NCBI GenBank assembly: GCA_903875465.1
Contig: CAIQWB010000124.1
Location: 1-58,682 of the forward strand
Reading direction: 5' to 3'
Length of the DNA stretch: 58,682 nucleotides
From: an uncultured Verrucomicrobia subdivision 3 bacterium
Lineage (GTDB): Bacteria > Verrucomicrobiota > Verrucomicrobiia > Limisphaerales > UBA11358
Shown here: positions 34,665 through 44,775 of the stretch, piece by piece
Layout of the letters: the number at the start of each line of letters is the position of its first letter
Position numbering within the stretch: the stretch's first letter is position 1
Translations under genes and position numbers: made by a program
Notes under the pieces: model-generated
What the model was told of the DNA's origin: nothing
Seen by the model: the letters and a program-made list of their open reading frames with translations, nothing else
The model's database searches: none

Positions 34665-35532
34665 AACCGCGGCCAAGCCCCTGGTCTGGATTACCGGTGC
34701 CGGTGGGTTCATCGGCAGCCACTTAATGGCCAGCGCCCCGCAATTTGCCCCGGGCTGGCGGGTGCGCGCCCTAGGGCGCCCGCAGGTTGACTTGCTGGAT
34801 TTTACCTCTTTGGAAGCGGCTTTCCGGCAAGAATTTCCACAGTTGATCATTCATTGTGCGGCCATCAGTACCGTGGCGGATGCCAAGGCTGATCCCGCGC
34901 TCGCCCGGCGCGTGAATGTGGAGTTGACCCGCTTTTTGGCAGGATTGGCGGCGGATTGTGGATTCGTTTTGTTTTCCACGGACTTGGTGTTTGATGGCCG
35001 CCAGGGCCAATATCGTGAAACGGATGCTCCAAATCCTTTGCATCAGTATGGTGAAACCAAGGCGGCAGCCGAGCAGGTCGTCCTCACCAATCCCCGGCAC
35101 TTGATTGTGCGCACATCCATTAATGGAGGTGTTTCCAGAACTGGCAACCGGGGTTTTAACGAGCAATTGCGCCAGGCGTTGCAAATGGGGCGGGGGATGA
35201 CCCTGTTCACCGACGAGTATCGTTCGCCGATTCCGGTGATGGTCACGATCCGGGTTCTTTGGGAACTGTTGCACCGGCAATGTGCCGGTCTCTTTCATGT
35301 GGGCGGGGCAGAAAAAATGTCCCGCTGGCAGATTGGCCAATCGCTGATCCGGCGCTGGCCTGAGCTGGCCGACCGGATCCATGAAATCAAACCCGGGCTG
35401 GCGAAAGACTTTCCGGGTCCGCCGCGCGCGTTGGACACTTCCATGGATATTTCCAAGGTGCAAGGCGTGGTGGCCGAACCGGTGCCTGGCTTGTCCGCGT
35501 GGCTGGAGGCCCATCCGCATGAGCCCTTCTGA
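34654..35532 (+). CDS. RmlD-like sugar-nucleotide reductase (short-chain dehydrogenase)
   Basis: 292 residues of the dTDP-4-dehydrorhamnose reductase-like extended SDR group. The N-terminal Rossmann motif is ITGAGGFIGSHLM. FSTDLVFDGRQGQYRETDAP follows, with the conserved serine/threonine and Asp of this group, and YGETKAAAE supplies the catalytic Tyr-x-x-x-Lys. RmlD proteins reduce dTDP-4-keto-rhamnose, while relatives act in other nucleotide-sugar or methionine adenosyltransferase contexts. No rmlA, rmlB or rmlC gene is nearby, so the reaction is open. The reading frame overlaps aguB by 11 bp and gluQ by 14 bp. Confidence 0.82.
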   Translation: MLIETAAKPLVWITGAGGFIGSHLMASAPQFAPGWRVRALGRPQVDLLDFTSLEAAFRQEFPQLIIHCAAISTVADAKADPALARRVNVELTRFLAGLAADCGFVLFSTDLVFDGRQGQYRETDAPNPLHQYGETKAAAEQVVLTNPRHLIVRTSINGGVSRTGNRGFNEQLRQALQMGRGMTLFTDEYRSPIPVMVTIRVLWELLHRQCAGLFHVGGAEKMSRWQIGQSLIRRWPELADRIHEIKPGLAKDFPGPPRALDTSMDISKVQGVVAEPVPGLSAWLEAHPHEPF

Positions 35533-36358
35533 AGCGGTTTATCGGGGGCGGCTGGCACCTTCGCCCACGGGCTTTTTGCATTTGGGCCATGCCCGAACCT
35601 TTTGGATCGCCCAAGAACGCTGCCGCACCCAAGGGGGCACGTTGATCTTGCGCAATGATGATTTGGACGAGGCACGGTGCCGGCCAGAATTCAGCACGGC
35701 CATGGTGGAGGACCTGCACTGGTTTGGTTTGCAGTGGGAGGAGGGGCCGGATTGCGGCGGTCCGGTGGGGCCCTACGTGCAGAGCCAGCGGCTTGAATAT
35801 TATCGGGCCGCCCTGGTTAAATTAATTGCAGGCGGCTGGGTGTATCCCTGCACCTGTTCCCGCAAAGACATTTTGGCCGCCAGCCGGGCACCGCATGCGG
35901 TGGATGACGAGGAACCGGTTTATCCAGGCACTTGCCGAGGGCGCTGCCTTGAGATGATGCACGGCCAAAAGTTTTCGTGGCGTTATCGGGTGCCGGATGG
36001 GCAACGAGTTGAATTTGTAGACCAAAATCTTGGGCAACAACAGTTTGTGGCGGGTCGTGATTTTGGGGACTTTGTAGTTTGGCGTCATGACAAGGTGCCA
36101 GCCTATCAGCTGGCCTGCACCGTGGATGACGCGGCCATGGGGGTCACCGAAGTGGTTCGCGGTGCGGATTTGCTGATGAGCACCGCACGACAGCGATTGC
36201 TTTATAACAGTTTAGCCCTAGTGCCGCCCGCCTTTTATCACTGCCAACTGATGGTCGATGAAACCGGACAAAGACTGGCTAAACGCAACGACGCGTTGAG
36301 CTTGCGCACATTGCGCCAGCAAGGGTGGCAACCAGAGGCGTTGCAGAGCCCATTTTAA
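35519..36358 (+). CDS. gluQ: glutamyl-Q tRNA(Asp) synthetase
   Basis: Attaches glutamate to the queuosine base at position 34 of tRNA(Asp). The 279-residue length equals the catalytic domain of GluRS with no anticodon-binding domain, as expected for GluQ (YadB). The class I signature is HLGH in GRLAPSPTGFLHLGHA, the KMSKS equivalent is KRND in QRLAKRND, and zinc ligands are in CTCSRKD and YPGTCRGRC. I place the start at 35519, which yields the canonical N terminus MSPSEAVYRGRLAPSPTG; a longer open frame reads into the previous gene. A GGAGG lies 11 bp upstream. It overlaps the reductase gene by 14 bp and is the last of a four-gene overlapping chain. Downstream is a palindrome, then the ATP synthase operon. 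Confidence 0.93.
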   Translation: MSPSEAVYRGRLAPSPTGFLHLGHARTFWIAQERCRTQGGTLILRNDDLDEARCRPEFSTAMVEDLHWFGLQWEEGPDCGGPVGPYVQSQRLEYYRAALVKLIAGGWVYPCTCSRKDILAASRAPHAVDDEEPVYPGTCRGRCLEMMHGQKFSWRYRVPDGQRVEFVDQNLGQQQFVAGRDFGDFVVWRHDKVPAYQLACTVDDAAMGVTEVVRGADLLMSTARQRLLYNSLALVPPAFYHCQLMVDETGQRLAKRNDALSLRTLRQQGWQPEALQSPF

Positions 36359-36392
36359 GACGGAAATCATCGCATTATGATGGGGCTGAGGG

Positions 36393-36469
36393 GACTAAGG
36401 AATTAGTCAGGCTTAACTCAAAAATTTTTGGAAATTGCTTGTGAAAATTTTCACGATAGGGCATTATAT
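36393..36469 (+). promoter_or_regulatory. palindromes and candidate promoter before the ATP synthase operon
   Basis: Two perfect inverted repeats occur: GACTAA-GGAA-TTAGTC (36393-36408) and GTGAAAATTTTCAC (36441-36454). The second overlaps a weak TTGTGA (36439-36444) and precedes TTATAT (36464-36469), so it would sit between -35 and -10. This layout suits an operator controlling atp transcription. The first could be an operator or a small terminator for gluQ. No matching regulator is known from the window. Confidence 0.45.
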
Positions 36470-36532
36470 CCGTCCTTTGAAATGCCACGGGGCAAAAAGC
36501 CCGGCAATTTGCGTTGTTTGGAACGGAAACTT

Positions 36533-37474
36533 GTGAACAAATTTGGAAAATTTATATTGGTTTTGGCAATACTCGCCTCGATCTTCGTGGCGGGCGTAAA
36601 CGCGGCGGAGGCGGCCGCGCCAGCTGGGGTGGCGCCGGCGGCGGAGGCAGGTGGTTCAATTATTTCGCAAAAATCAGAAACCGTGTTTCAGGTTGGACCT
36701 TTGCCGGTGACGAATGCGATGATTTCCACGTGGATCGTGGTGGCCATCATTATCTTGGTTGTGCGGCTCACGACTTGGAAGGTGACCGAAATTCCCTCTA
36801 AAGGACAAAATCTGATGGAGGCAATCTTTGAAGGTTGGGAAGGATTGATGGCTAATGTGCTGGAGCCAAAGGTGGTTCGCTGGGTTTTTCCGTTTGGCAC
36901 AACTTTCTTTCTTTTCATTGTGGTGGGTAACTTAATGGATTTGTTGCCTGGGGTTGGGAGTATTGGATGGGGTGAGCACGATGCGGCCAGCTCGCTGCCG
37001 TTTGCGGTGCGGGATGCCAGCGTGCCTTTGCTTCGTCCGCCGACTACGGATGCTAATTTGACGGTGGCAATGTCCCTTGTGTTTTTTGTTATGAGCCTTT
37101 ACTGGGCGGTTAAGTACAACGGCCCCATGGGTTTGTTGAAGCATGTCTTCGGAGTTAAAGTAGAAACAAATAAATGGGCGTATCTTCCCTTGATGCTGTT
37201 GTTTCTGTTCATCGGCGTGATGGAATGTTTTTCGATTTTATTCATCCGCCCAGTGGCACTGGCCTTGCGTCTTTATGGTAATATATTCGGGGGCGAAAGC
37301 ATGTTGACCATGGCCATGTCCCAAAAGTCAGTTTTCATGGCGGTGCTGCTATCATTGCCGGGATACTTTTTTGAAGTGGTGGTCTGCCTCCTTCAGGCCT
37401 TTGTATTTGCGATGCTAGCGGTGGCGTTTGTGGGCACTTTGTGCACACATACCGAAGAGGAACACGGCCATTGA
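36533..37474 (+). CDS. atpB: ATP synthase Fo subunit a
   Basis: Forms the proton half-channels next to the c-ring. With the GTG start at 36533 the protein has 313 residues, beginning NKFGKFILVLAILASIFVAG, a signal-peptide-like segment with a possible cleavage at VNAAEA. An ATG at 36482 would add 17 polar residues. A long exported N-terminal part before the first functional helix is usual for subunit a of Bacteroidota/Verrucomicrobiota. The essential arginine lies in ALRLYGNIFGGE in the penultimate helix region, and the C-terminal helix ends ATEEEHGH-like (HTEEEHGH). It is the first gene of atpBEFHAGDC. No atpI-like gene precedes it. Confidence 0.92.
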   Translation: MNKFGKFILVLAILASIFVAGVNAAEAAAPAGVAPAAEAGGSIISQKSETVFQVGPLPVTNAMISTWIVVAIIILVVRLTTWKVTEIPSKGQNLMEAIFEGWEGLMANVLEPKVVRWVFPFGTTFFLFIVVGNLMDLLPGVGSIGWGEHDAASSLPFAVRDASVPLLRPPTTDANLTVAMSLVFFVMSLYWAVKYNGPMGLLKHVFGVKVETNKWAYLPLMLLFLFIGVMECFSILFIRPVALALRLYGNIFGGESMLTMAMSQKSVFMAVLLSLPGYFFEVVVCLLQAFVFAMLAVAFVGTLCTHTEEEHGH

Positions 37475-37551
37475 TAATTTAAATTTTGCCAGCCGGAAGA
37501 CCTATGGGTGCTGGTGGCGATAAACTGAAACCATAAATAAAGATAAAGCGT

Positions 37552-37755
37552 ATGATGCTCGGAGAAATCACAGGTAATATTCACATCGGTCTGGCCTTCG
37601 GTGGCGCGGCCATTGGTATCGGCATTGCCGCCGCCGGCGGTGTCATGGCCATCGGACGCAACCCGGGTGCGTTCGGCAAAGTTTTCACCACGATGTTGAT
37701 TGGCATGGCGCTGGCCGAAGGGTTGGCGATTTTGGCCTGGATCGTTGTTCACTAA
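37552..37755 (+). CDS. atpE: ATP synthase Fo subunit c
   Basis: A 67-residue hairpin of two hydrophobic helices; the family is usually about 70-90 residues, so it is short. The proton-carrying glutamate is E56 in GMALAEGLAI of helix 2. Helix 1 contains the Gly-rich GAAIGIGIAAAGG for tight ring packing, and the polar loop is GRNP. It lacks the Gln in helix 1 and the Ser after the Glu (EG rather than ES) that mark sodium-translocating rings, so proton coupling is likely. The start could be either of two consecutive ATG codons (37552 or 37555). Confidence 0.95.
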   Translation: MMLGEITGNIHIGLAFGGAAIGIGIAAAGGVMAIGRNPGAFGKVFTTMLIGMALAEGLAILAWIVVH

Positions 37756-37764
37756 GTCAATTTT

Positions 37765-38253
37765 ATGATCCAGGTTCTTGGCATTGAGTGGGTAAAATTG
37801 ATCGCTCAACTGGTCAATTTTTCCCTAGTGCTGCTGGTGTTGTGGAAGCTGGCCTACAAGCCGGTGTTTGCAATGCTGGAAGCGCGCCGCCAGAAAATTA
37901 TCGACGGGATCGCCAACGCGGAAAAGATCAAGACAGATCTGGCCCGGACTGAGGTGGAGCGTCAAAAAACCCTGGCGGACGCTGGTGAGCTGGCCAATAA
38001 GATTATTGCGGATGCGCGCGCGGCCGCTGTGCGCGTGACCGAGCAGGAATCGCAAAAGGCCATTGCCACCGCCGAACAAATCATTACCAAGGCACGCCAA
38101 GCTGCCGCGCAGGAACGGGCGCAGATGCTCGCCGACTTGAAACGCGAAGTGGGCCGTTTGGTGGTGCAGACCACGGCGACGGTCACTGGCAAGCTGCTGA
38201 CTGCCGACGATCAGAAACGTCTGGCTGAGGAAACGCAAAAGCAGCTGGCATGA
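37765..38253 (+). CDS. atpF: ATP synthase Fo subunit b
   Basis: 162 residues. One N-terminal membrane helix (IAQLVNFSLVLLVLWKLAY) and the conserved KPV segment are followed by a long charged helix with heptad character that forms the peripheral stalk to F1. Length and topology match single-b bacterial enzymes, and there is no second b-prime gene. The gene starts 10 bp after atpE with no Shine-Dalgarno sequence (GTCAATTTT before ATG), in keeping with other genes here. Confidence 0.94.
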   Translation: MIQVLGIEWVKLIAQLVNFSLVLLVLWKLAYKPVFAMLEARRQKIIDGIANAEKIKTDLARTEVERQKTLADAGELANKIIADARAAAVRVTEQESQKAIATAEQIITKARQAAAQERAQMLADLKREVGRLVVQTTATVTGKLLTADDQKRLAEETQKQLA

Positions 38254-38290
38254 GGGGTTTAAGCGCCTACTGCAATCATCGTCATCAGGA

Positions 38291-38683
38291 ATGAAAATCT
38301 CCAAGCAATCCCAGCGCGAGGCCCGGCAGTTATTTCGCAACTGTCAAGTAAACGGTCTGTTGGATGAAAACCGGGTGCGGCAAACGATCTCCCTGTTGGT
38401 GGAGAAAAAACCGCGCGGATACGTGGGGATTTTGTCCCGGATGCACCGGTTGGTAAAGCTGGATTTGGAACAGCATGCCGCCCACGTTGAAAGCGCGACC
38501 CCCCTGACAGATGATGTCCGCGCCGGGGTGAAGAACCAGTTGGATGGCATCTATGGGACTGGTTTGTCCATTACATTCCTGGAAAACCCCGCCCTACTCG
38601 GTGGGTTGAGGATCCGGGTGGGCAGCGACCTCTACGACGGCAGCGTGAAAACCCGTTTGGAAAAATTAGAGCAAAGTTTTTAA
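38291..38683 (+). CDS. atpH: ATP synthase F1 subunit delta (short)
   Basis: 130 residues, versus about 177 for typical delta subunits. The C-terminal half matches the family: LTDDVRAGVKNQLDGIYG, then NPALLGGLRIRVGSDLYDGSVKTRLEKL, which is the b-interacting domain. The N-terminal six-helix bundle, which binds the crown of the alpha subunits, is reduced to a region ending in RMHRLVKLDLE. Whether this short form is an adaptation or the missing part is replaced by another protein cannot be said. Position between atpF and atpA is canonical. An AGGA directly abuts the start codon, too close to be a normal ribosome site. Confidence 0.88.
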   Translation: MKISKQSQREARQLFRNCQVNGLLDENRVRQTISLLVEKKPRGYVGILSRMHRLVKLDLEQHAAHVESATPLTDDVRAGVKNQLDGIYGTGLSITFLENPALLGGLRIRVGSDLYDGSVKTRLEKLEQSF

Positions 38684-38692
38684 TCGGATACT

Positions 38693-40225
38693 ATGAGTAA
38701 TTTGTTGCAAGAAATTGAAGCCCAAATCTCGGGCGCAAAGTCCGCCACCTCAAAACAAAACGTGGGCGTGGTGCGGGAAATTGGCGACGGCGTGGCCAAA
38801 ATTGAAGGCCTGACGGACACCATGCTCAACGAAATGCTGGATTTCGGTGGCGGTGTGGTGGGCCTCGCCCTCAACCTCGAAGAAACCGAAGTTGGCGCTG
38901 TCGTGCTGGGTGACTACACAAAGATCAAGGAAGGCACTGAAGTTCGCACCACGGGCAAGCTGCTCCAAGTGCCGGTGGGCAAGGGATTGCTCGGTCGCGT
39001 GGTCAATGTCCTGGGCCAGCCGCTGGATGGCAAAGGCCCCATTCAAGAATCTGCTTTTTATCCCGTGGAGAAAATTGCCCCCGGGATTGTCAAGCGCAAA
39101 TCAGTGAGCCAGCCCGTCCAAACCGGCATCATGGCCATCGATGCGATGATTCCGATTGGCCGCGGCCAGCGCGAGTTAATCATTGGTGATCGTTCGACCG
39201 GCAAGACCACGATTGGCGTGGACACCATGATCAATCAGGCCCGGATCAATAAAGCGGCTGAAGCTGCGGGTGACAAAAATTTCCGACCCATTTACAGCAT
39301 TTACGTGGCGGTGGGCCAGAAGCAGTCCAACATTGCCCGGGTGATCGGCATTTTGGAAGAGGCGGGTGCCTTGCCCTATTCGGTGATCGTGGTGGCTTCC
39401 GCCTCTGATTCTGCATGTAACCAGTATCTCGTGCCTTTCACCGGTGCGGCGATTGGTGAATGGTTCATGGATAATGGCATGGATGCTTTGATCATTTATG
39501 ATGATCTTTCCAAGCACGCCGTAGCTTATCGTCAGGTGTCCCTCATTTTGAAGCGTCCCTCGGGCCGTGAAGCTTATCCTGGTGACGTTTTCTATCTCCA
39601 CAGCCGTCTGTTGGAACGCAGCGCCCGGGTAAGTGAAAAATACGGTAATGGTTCACTCACGGCCTTGCCGATCATTGAGACCCAGGCTGGTGACGTCTCG
39701 GCCTACATTCCCACTAACGTGATTTCCATCACGGATGGTCAGATTTATCTCGAAACCGACTTGTTCTATCAAGGCGTACGGCCCGCAATTTCCGTTGGTT
39801 TGTCGGTATCGCGCGTCGGTTCAGCTGCCCAAATCAAGGCCATGAAGCAAGTCTCCGGCCGGATCAAGGGCGATCTCGCCCAGTTCCGTGAATTGGCCGC
39901 TTTTGCCCAGTTCGGATCGGATTTGGATGCCAAGACCCAGGCTTTGCTGGAACGCGGCAAACGCATCGTGGAATTATTCAAGCAGAACCAGTATAACCCG
40001 CTGGCCGTTGAGGTTCAGGTGCTGGTGTTGTGGTCCATGCAAAACAATTTCCTGGATGACGTGGCTGTGGATAAAGTCAAAGATTTCCAAGCCAAATTGG
40101 TGGATTTCGCGATCACCCGCAAAGCAGATTTGCTAGCCAAAATTCGCAACGAAAAAGCCATCAGCGATGCCCTCAGTGCGGAGTTGAAGGCCGCTGTTAC
40201 AGAATTCAAGCAGTCCTATCGTTAA
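38693..40225 (+). CDS. atpA: ATP synthase F1 subunit alpha
   Basis: Non-catalytic nucleotide-binding subunit, 510 residues. The phosphate loop is [11 protein letters not shown] (usually GDRQTGKT), and [19 protein letters not shown] precedes it. The signature [22 protein letters not shown] contains the conserved arginine that acts as arginine finger at the beta site. The N terminus [12 protein letters not shown] matches the delta-binding helix. The gene is 10 bp after atpH and 10 bp before atpG. Confidence 0.97.
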   Translation: MSNLLQEIEAQISGAKSATSKQNVGVVREIGDGVAKIEGLTDTMLNEMLDFGGGVVGLALNLEETEVGAVVLGDYTKIKEGTEVRTTGKLLQVPVGKGLLGRVVNVLGQPLDGKGPIQESAFYPVEKIAPGIVKRKSVSQPVQTGIMAIDAMIPIGRGQRELIIGDRSTGKTTIGVDTMINQARINKAAEAAGDKNFRPIYSIYVAVGQKQSNIARVIGILEEAGALPYSVIVVASASDSACNQYLVPFTGAAIGEWFMDNGMDALIIYDDLSKHAVAYRQVSLILKRPSGREAYPGDVFYLHSRLLERSARVSEKYGNGSLTALPIIETQAGDVSAYIPTNVISITDGQIYLETDLFYQGVRPAISVGLSVSRVGSAAQIKAMKQVSGRIKGDLAQFRELAAFAQFGSDLDAKTQALLERGKRIVELFKQNQYNPLAVEVQVLVLWSMQNNFLDDVAVDKVKDFQAKLVDFAITRKADLLAKIRNEKAISDALSAELKAAVTEFKQSYR

Positions 40226-40234
40226 TTAATTTCC

Positions 40235-41113
40235 ATGCCCAGTACGCGCGACATACGACGGCGGATCAAGTCGGTTAAAAACACCGCCCAGATCACCAAA
40301 GCGATGCAGATGGTGGCTGCGGCCAAGATGCGCAAGGCGCAGCAGGCCGCGCTGGTGGGCCGTCCGTATGCCGATTTGATGAACGAGGTCATGGCCCAGG
40401 CATCGGTGCGCACGGCCGCCTTTGAACATCCCTTGATGGAAGTGCGTCCGATCAAGAAGCGCGCGGTCATTCTCGTTAGCAGCGACCGCGGTCTCTGCGG
40501 CGGGCTGAATAGTAATCTATTTCGGGAAGTGGTGAAATTTGACAAGAACACCACCGTTTTCATCACGGCGGGCCGGAAGGCCGCCCAGTTTGTCAGCCGC
40601 ACCAAGCGGCCGCTGTCCTCTGAGTTTGGATACAAAGACACCCCGTTGTTTGCCGAAGGCCGAGCGATTTCCAAATTTGCCCAAGATTTGTTTTTGAAGG
40701 GCGAAGTGGATGCAGTAGATATTTTGTTCTCCAAGTTTGTCTCCACCTTGGTACAAACACCGAAAGTCGTTGCTTTTCTGCCGGTAGGAAAAATTTCCCC
40801 AGTTACCGCCGGAATCAATTCGTCTGCCACCAGCGAGCCCAAGCCCATTTCGGCGGACAATTTTGAGTTTGAACCGGATGAAGAGACCGTGCTGGGTGAA
40901 TTGCTCCCGCACAGTTTGAATTTCCAGATGCATCAAATTTTGCTCGAAGCCAAGGCGAGCGAGCAAAGTGCCCGGATGGTGGCGATGAAAAATGCCACGG
41001 ACAATGCGAAGCAGATCATCAAAGATCTCACCCTCGAATATAACAAGCTGCGCCAGGCGAACATCACCAAGGAACTTTTGGAAATCACCACTGCGCAAAT
41101 GGCAGTTGGTTGA
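40235..41113 (+). CDS. atpG: ATP synthase F1 subunit gamma
   Basis: The central rotor shaft, 292 residues. N-terminal helix RDIRRRIKSVKNTAQITKAM and C-terminal helix MKNATDNAKQIIKDLTLEYN with RQANITKELLEIT are the coiled-coil pair entering the alpha3beta3 head. The globular middle has LVSSDRGLCGGLNSNLF. All expected elements are present, with a slightly unusual insert around residues 185-215. Confidence 0.96.
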   Translation: MPSTRDIRRRIKSVKNTAQITKAMQMVAAAKMRKAQQAALVGRPYADLMNEVMAQASVRTAAFEHPLMEVRPIKKRAVILVSSDRGLCGGLNSNLFREVVKFDKNTTVFITAGRKAAQFVSRTKRPLSSEFGYKDTPLFAEGRAISKFAQDLFLKGEVDAVDILFSKFVSTLVQTPKVVAFLPVGKISPVTAGINSSATSEPKPISADNFEFEPDEETVLGELLPHSLNFQMHQILLEAKASEQSARMVAMKNATDNAKQIIKDLTLEYNKLRQANITKELLEITTAQMAVG

Positions 41114-41129
41114 ACATTGAAATCATTAA

Positions 41130-42593
<1,464 letters not shown>

Positions 42594-43004
42594 ATGGCTG
42601 TCACTATTAAAATTGAGGTCGTCACTCCGGAAGCAAAAGTGTTTTCCAGCGAGGTGGACATGGTCACGCTCACCGGCGTGGAGGGTGAAATGGGGATTCT
42701 CGCGGGGCATATGCCGCTCATGACCCAGTTGATTGGCGGTGAGATTATCATGCGCCGAGGTTCTGAAACCCTTTACTTCGCAGTGGGCGACGGCTTTGTT
42801 CAAGTCACTGGAGAGAAGGTCTCCATTCTCACCGACATGGCTGTATCCGCCGAGAACATCGACGAGGCCAAGGCGCAGGAGGCACTGCAACGCGCCCAAA
42901 CTCGTCTGACTCAGAAACTCAGCGATGAAGAGTCTGCCTCGGTGCAGGCCTCCATCGCCCATGCCAGCGCCCAATTGCGGGTCAAGAAATTCGCTCGCAA
43001 ATAG
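42594..43004 (+). CDS. atpC: ATP synthase F1 subunit epsilon
   Basis: 136 residues. The N-terminal beta-sandwich has KIEVVTPEAKVFSSEVDMVT and EGEMGILAGHMPLMTQL, the classic P-x-G-x-H contact with gamma and the c-ring. The C-terminal two-helix inhibitory domain (NIDEAKAQEALQRAQTRL and the rest) is present. It closes the operon and is followed by a terminator. Confidence 0.94.
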   Translation: MAVTIKIEVVTPEAKVFSSEVDMVTLTGVEGEMGILAGHMPLMTQLIGGEIIMRRGSETLYFAVGDGFVQVTGEKVSILTDMAVSAENIDEAKAQEALQRAQTRLTQKLSDEESASVQASIAHASAQLRVKKFARK

Positions 43005-43032
43005 ACTGCAATATTCCTTTCATTTAAATCGT

Positions 43033-43072
43033 TGCCGCCTTAATCGTTCAGGCGGCAGCGCTTTAACTTTTT
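43033..43072 (+). terminator. terminator of the atp operon
   Basis: TGCCGCCT and AGGCGGCA (8-bp perfect stem, 9-base loop) are followed by GCGCTTTAACTTTTT, an interrupted T tract, 29 bp after atpC. Confidence 0.65.
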
Positions 43073-43136
43073 CGACCGGTCTGGTTTTTCTGATTCGCCT
43101 TTGTTTATTCACAGGCATGGAACTATCAAGGTTCCA

Positions 43137-44237
43137 TCATCGGCCTTGGATCAATACTTTAAAAGCTCTGCCCAAGTGCTGCGGGTGGGTAAGAGTCTGA
43201 AACTGGCGTGTCCGCCGGGCGTTCCACGCCCCAAAGCTTGGGGCCTTGATCGCGTCCCCCAAAATTCCAGTTAAAAACTGGGGCTGCGTCGCGTAAACAT
43301 GCGTTTTCAATCCCGCGCGCTCGCCAGCGCTTTGGACGGCTGAGAAATTTACATGGGCAGTGAGATCCTGCGCCCCTGGATGAGCCAGCACATTCTCGCT
43401 GAACTGGTGCTGATGATAGCCCCGCAAGGTGCCATTGGTACGGGCTGGACTGATCAGTTCCTCTTGGGTGAACCCGTAATCAATCGCCAGCAACTTTCCC
43501 TGAACCAAACATGCTGCTGCCGCCTGCCACCAATCATCGGCGGCGGGACTCACCTCAATGGTGTACCCATCCGGCAAAACGTTGAGCAACTCATCAGGCA
43601 GCTTTAGGGCACTGGTCAGTTTGCCAATATCATGGGTGATTTTCATCCATGCGAAGTGTTCGCCTTCCACGGTTACGCCCCACTCAAACCAAACTCGGCG
43701 GGTTTTGTCCCAACCCAGCCGATGCACGGGCAAAGCATCCAGAAGTTCATTGGAAAAAATAATGCCATTAGTTTTGGCTAAGGCCGATAAATGGCCAAAC
43801 CACCGAACCCGGTCCCCAAATTCCGCCAGTTTCTCGCGCTGCCAAGCCTGCCTTAGAGGTGAAGGATCAATAATTGCGTAATGTAATTGGTTATACAGTT
43901 CCGGTCTTTGGTCCGTAAGCCAGCTCAGAATATCCCGGGCCAATTGTCCATCGTGGGCTCCCGCTTCGATTAGCCACAGGCCGCCTGCGGCGTTTGGCAA
44001 GGCTTCCAGCCACTGGGCAAAACGGAAGGCCAGTAACTGGCCAAATAGTTCCCCGGTGCTAACGCTGGTGTAAAAATCACCTTGAAAGCCCACACGCTGG
44101 CGATCGGTTTCATAATAACCCAGACCCGGATGATATAACGCCAGTTCCATGAACCGGGCAAAGGAGATCGGGCCGTGCGTGCCAATTTCGGAGCGGATGA
44201 TTTGGGACAGTTCAGACACAGGCAGATTTTCCCGCAT
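43137..44237 (-). CDS. MidA/NDUFAF7-family SAM-dependent methyltransferase
   Basis: 366 residues. The N-terminal part has the family signature ISFARFMELALYHPGLGYY and FQGDFYTSVSTGELFGQLLA. The SAM-binding glycine motif is IEAGAHDGQLARDIL, where the family usually has GxGxG. GIIFSNELLDALPVHRL is a further signature. Mitochondrial homologues symmetrically dimethylate an arginine of complex I; bacterial members have unknown protein targets. It converges on the atp operon and lies about 90 bp upstream-to-downstream order after the anti-sigma gene on the same strand. No Shine-Dalgarno is obvious. Confidence 0.88.
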   Translation of the reverse strand: MRENLPVSELSQIIRSEIGTHGPISFARFMELALYHPGLGYYETDRQRVGFQGDFYTSVSTGELFGQLLAFRFAQWLEALPNAAGGLWLIEAGAHDGQLARDILSWLTDQRPELYNQLHYAIIDPSPLRQAWQREKLAEFGDRVRWFGHLSALAKTNGIIFSNELLDALPVHRLGWDKTRRVWFEWGVTVEGEHFAWMKITHDIGKLTSALKLPDELLNVLPDGYTIEVSPAADDWWQAAAACLVQGKLLAIDYGFTQEELISPARTNGTLRGYHQHQFSENVLAHPGAQDLTAHVNFSAVQSAGERAGLKTHVYATQPQFLTGILGDAIKAPSFGAWNARRTRQFQTLTHPQHLGRAFKVLIQGR

Positions 44238-44328
44238 GGCAAAGCAAGGGCAAACTATTTGGCGTTTTCAAACCAGAATTTATAGAACTAATTACCACTG
44301 CCAGGTACTAACGGGCAGTGGCAGAACC

Positions 44329-44775
44329 CTACTTGACCAGGATGGTGTTGGTGGTTTCAGTAATTGCGAGTTTGGGATTGGTTGCCGATTGGGGGGGAAC
44401 CCCGTTTGCCACCTTGGGGGCCGTTTGGGTGTGAAAACGCAGGGATATTCCCACCACGACCAGCACCACCAAGGCGGCGATGGGCAGGACCAGGATACGG
44501 AGCCGGGCCAGCAAACCGGGCTTTGAGCGGATCGGGAAACGACGCTCGCTGCGGGCAATGTCCTGGGCGATTTTGGACCAATAAAATTCGCGGGATTCAG
44601 CCAGCATTACCGGACCTTGGGCCAGCCGAACTGCCTGGCGGGTGCCGCGCAACTCCGCCAGCAGGGCTGCCGCGGCCGGGTCACGCTGAATCCAAGCAGC
44701 GGTGGTTTCGGCTTCGTCCGGCGGCAGTTGGCCATCCAAAAAAGCCTGCACCTTTAATTGATCTTCCCAGTTCAT
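44329..44775 (-). CDS. anti-sigma factor, membrane-anchored
   Basis: 148 residues. The cytoplasmic N-terminal 90 residues contain LDGQLPPDEAETTAAWI and RDPAAAALLAEL, the usual start of RsiW/ChrR-type anti-sigma domains. There is no H-x-x-x-C-x-x-C zinc motif. A single membrane helix follows at about 94-112 (ILVLPIAALVVLVVVGISL), then a periplasmic tail of 35 residues. Its ATG overlaps the stop of the sigma gene by 4 bp, so the two are co-translated, as expected for a sigma/anti-sigma pair. The signal it senses is unknown. Confidence 0.85.
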   Translation of the reverse strand: MNWEDQLKVQAFLDGQLPPDEAETTAAWIQRDPAAAALLAELRGTRQAVRLAQGPVMLAESREFYWSKIAQDIARSERRFPIRSKPGLLARLRILVLPIAALVVLVVVGISLRFHTQTAPKVANGVPPQSATNPKLAITETTNTILVK

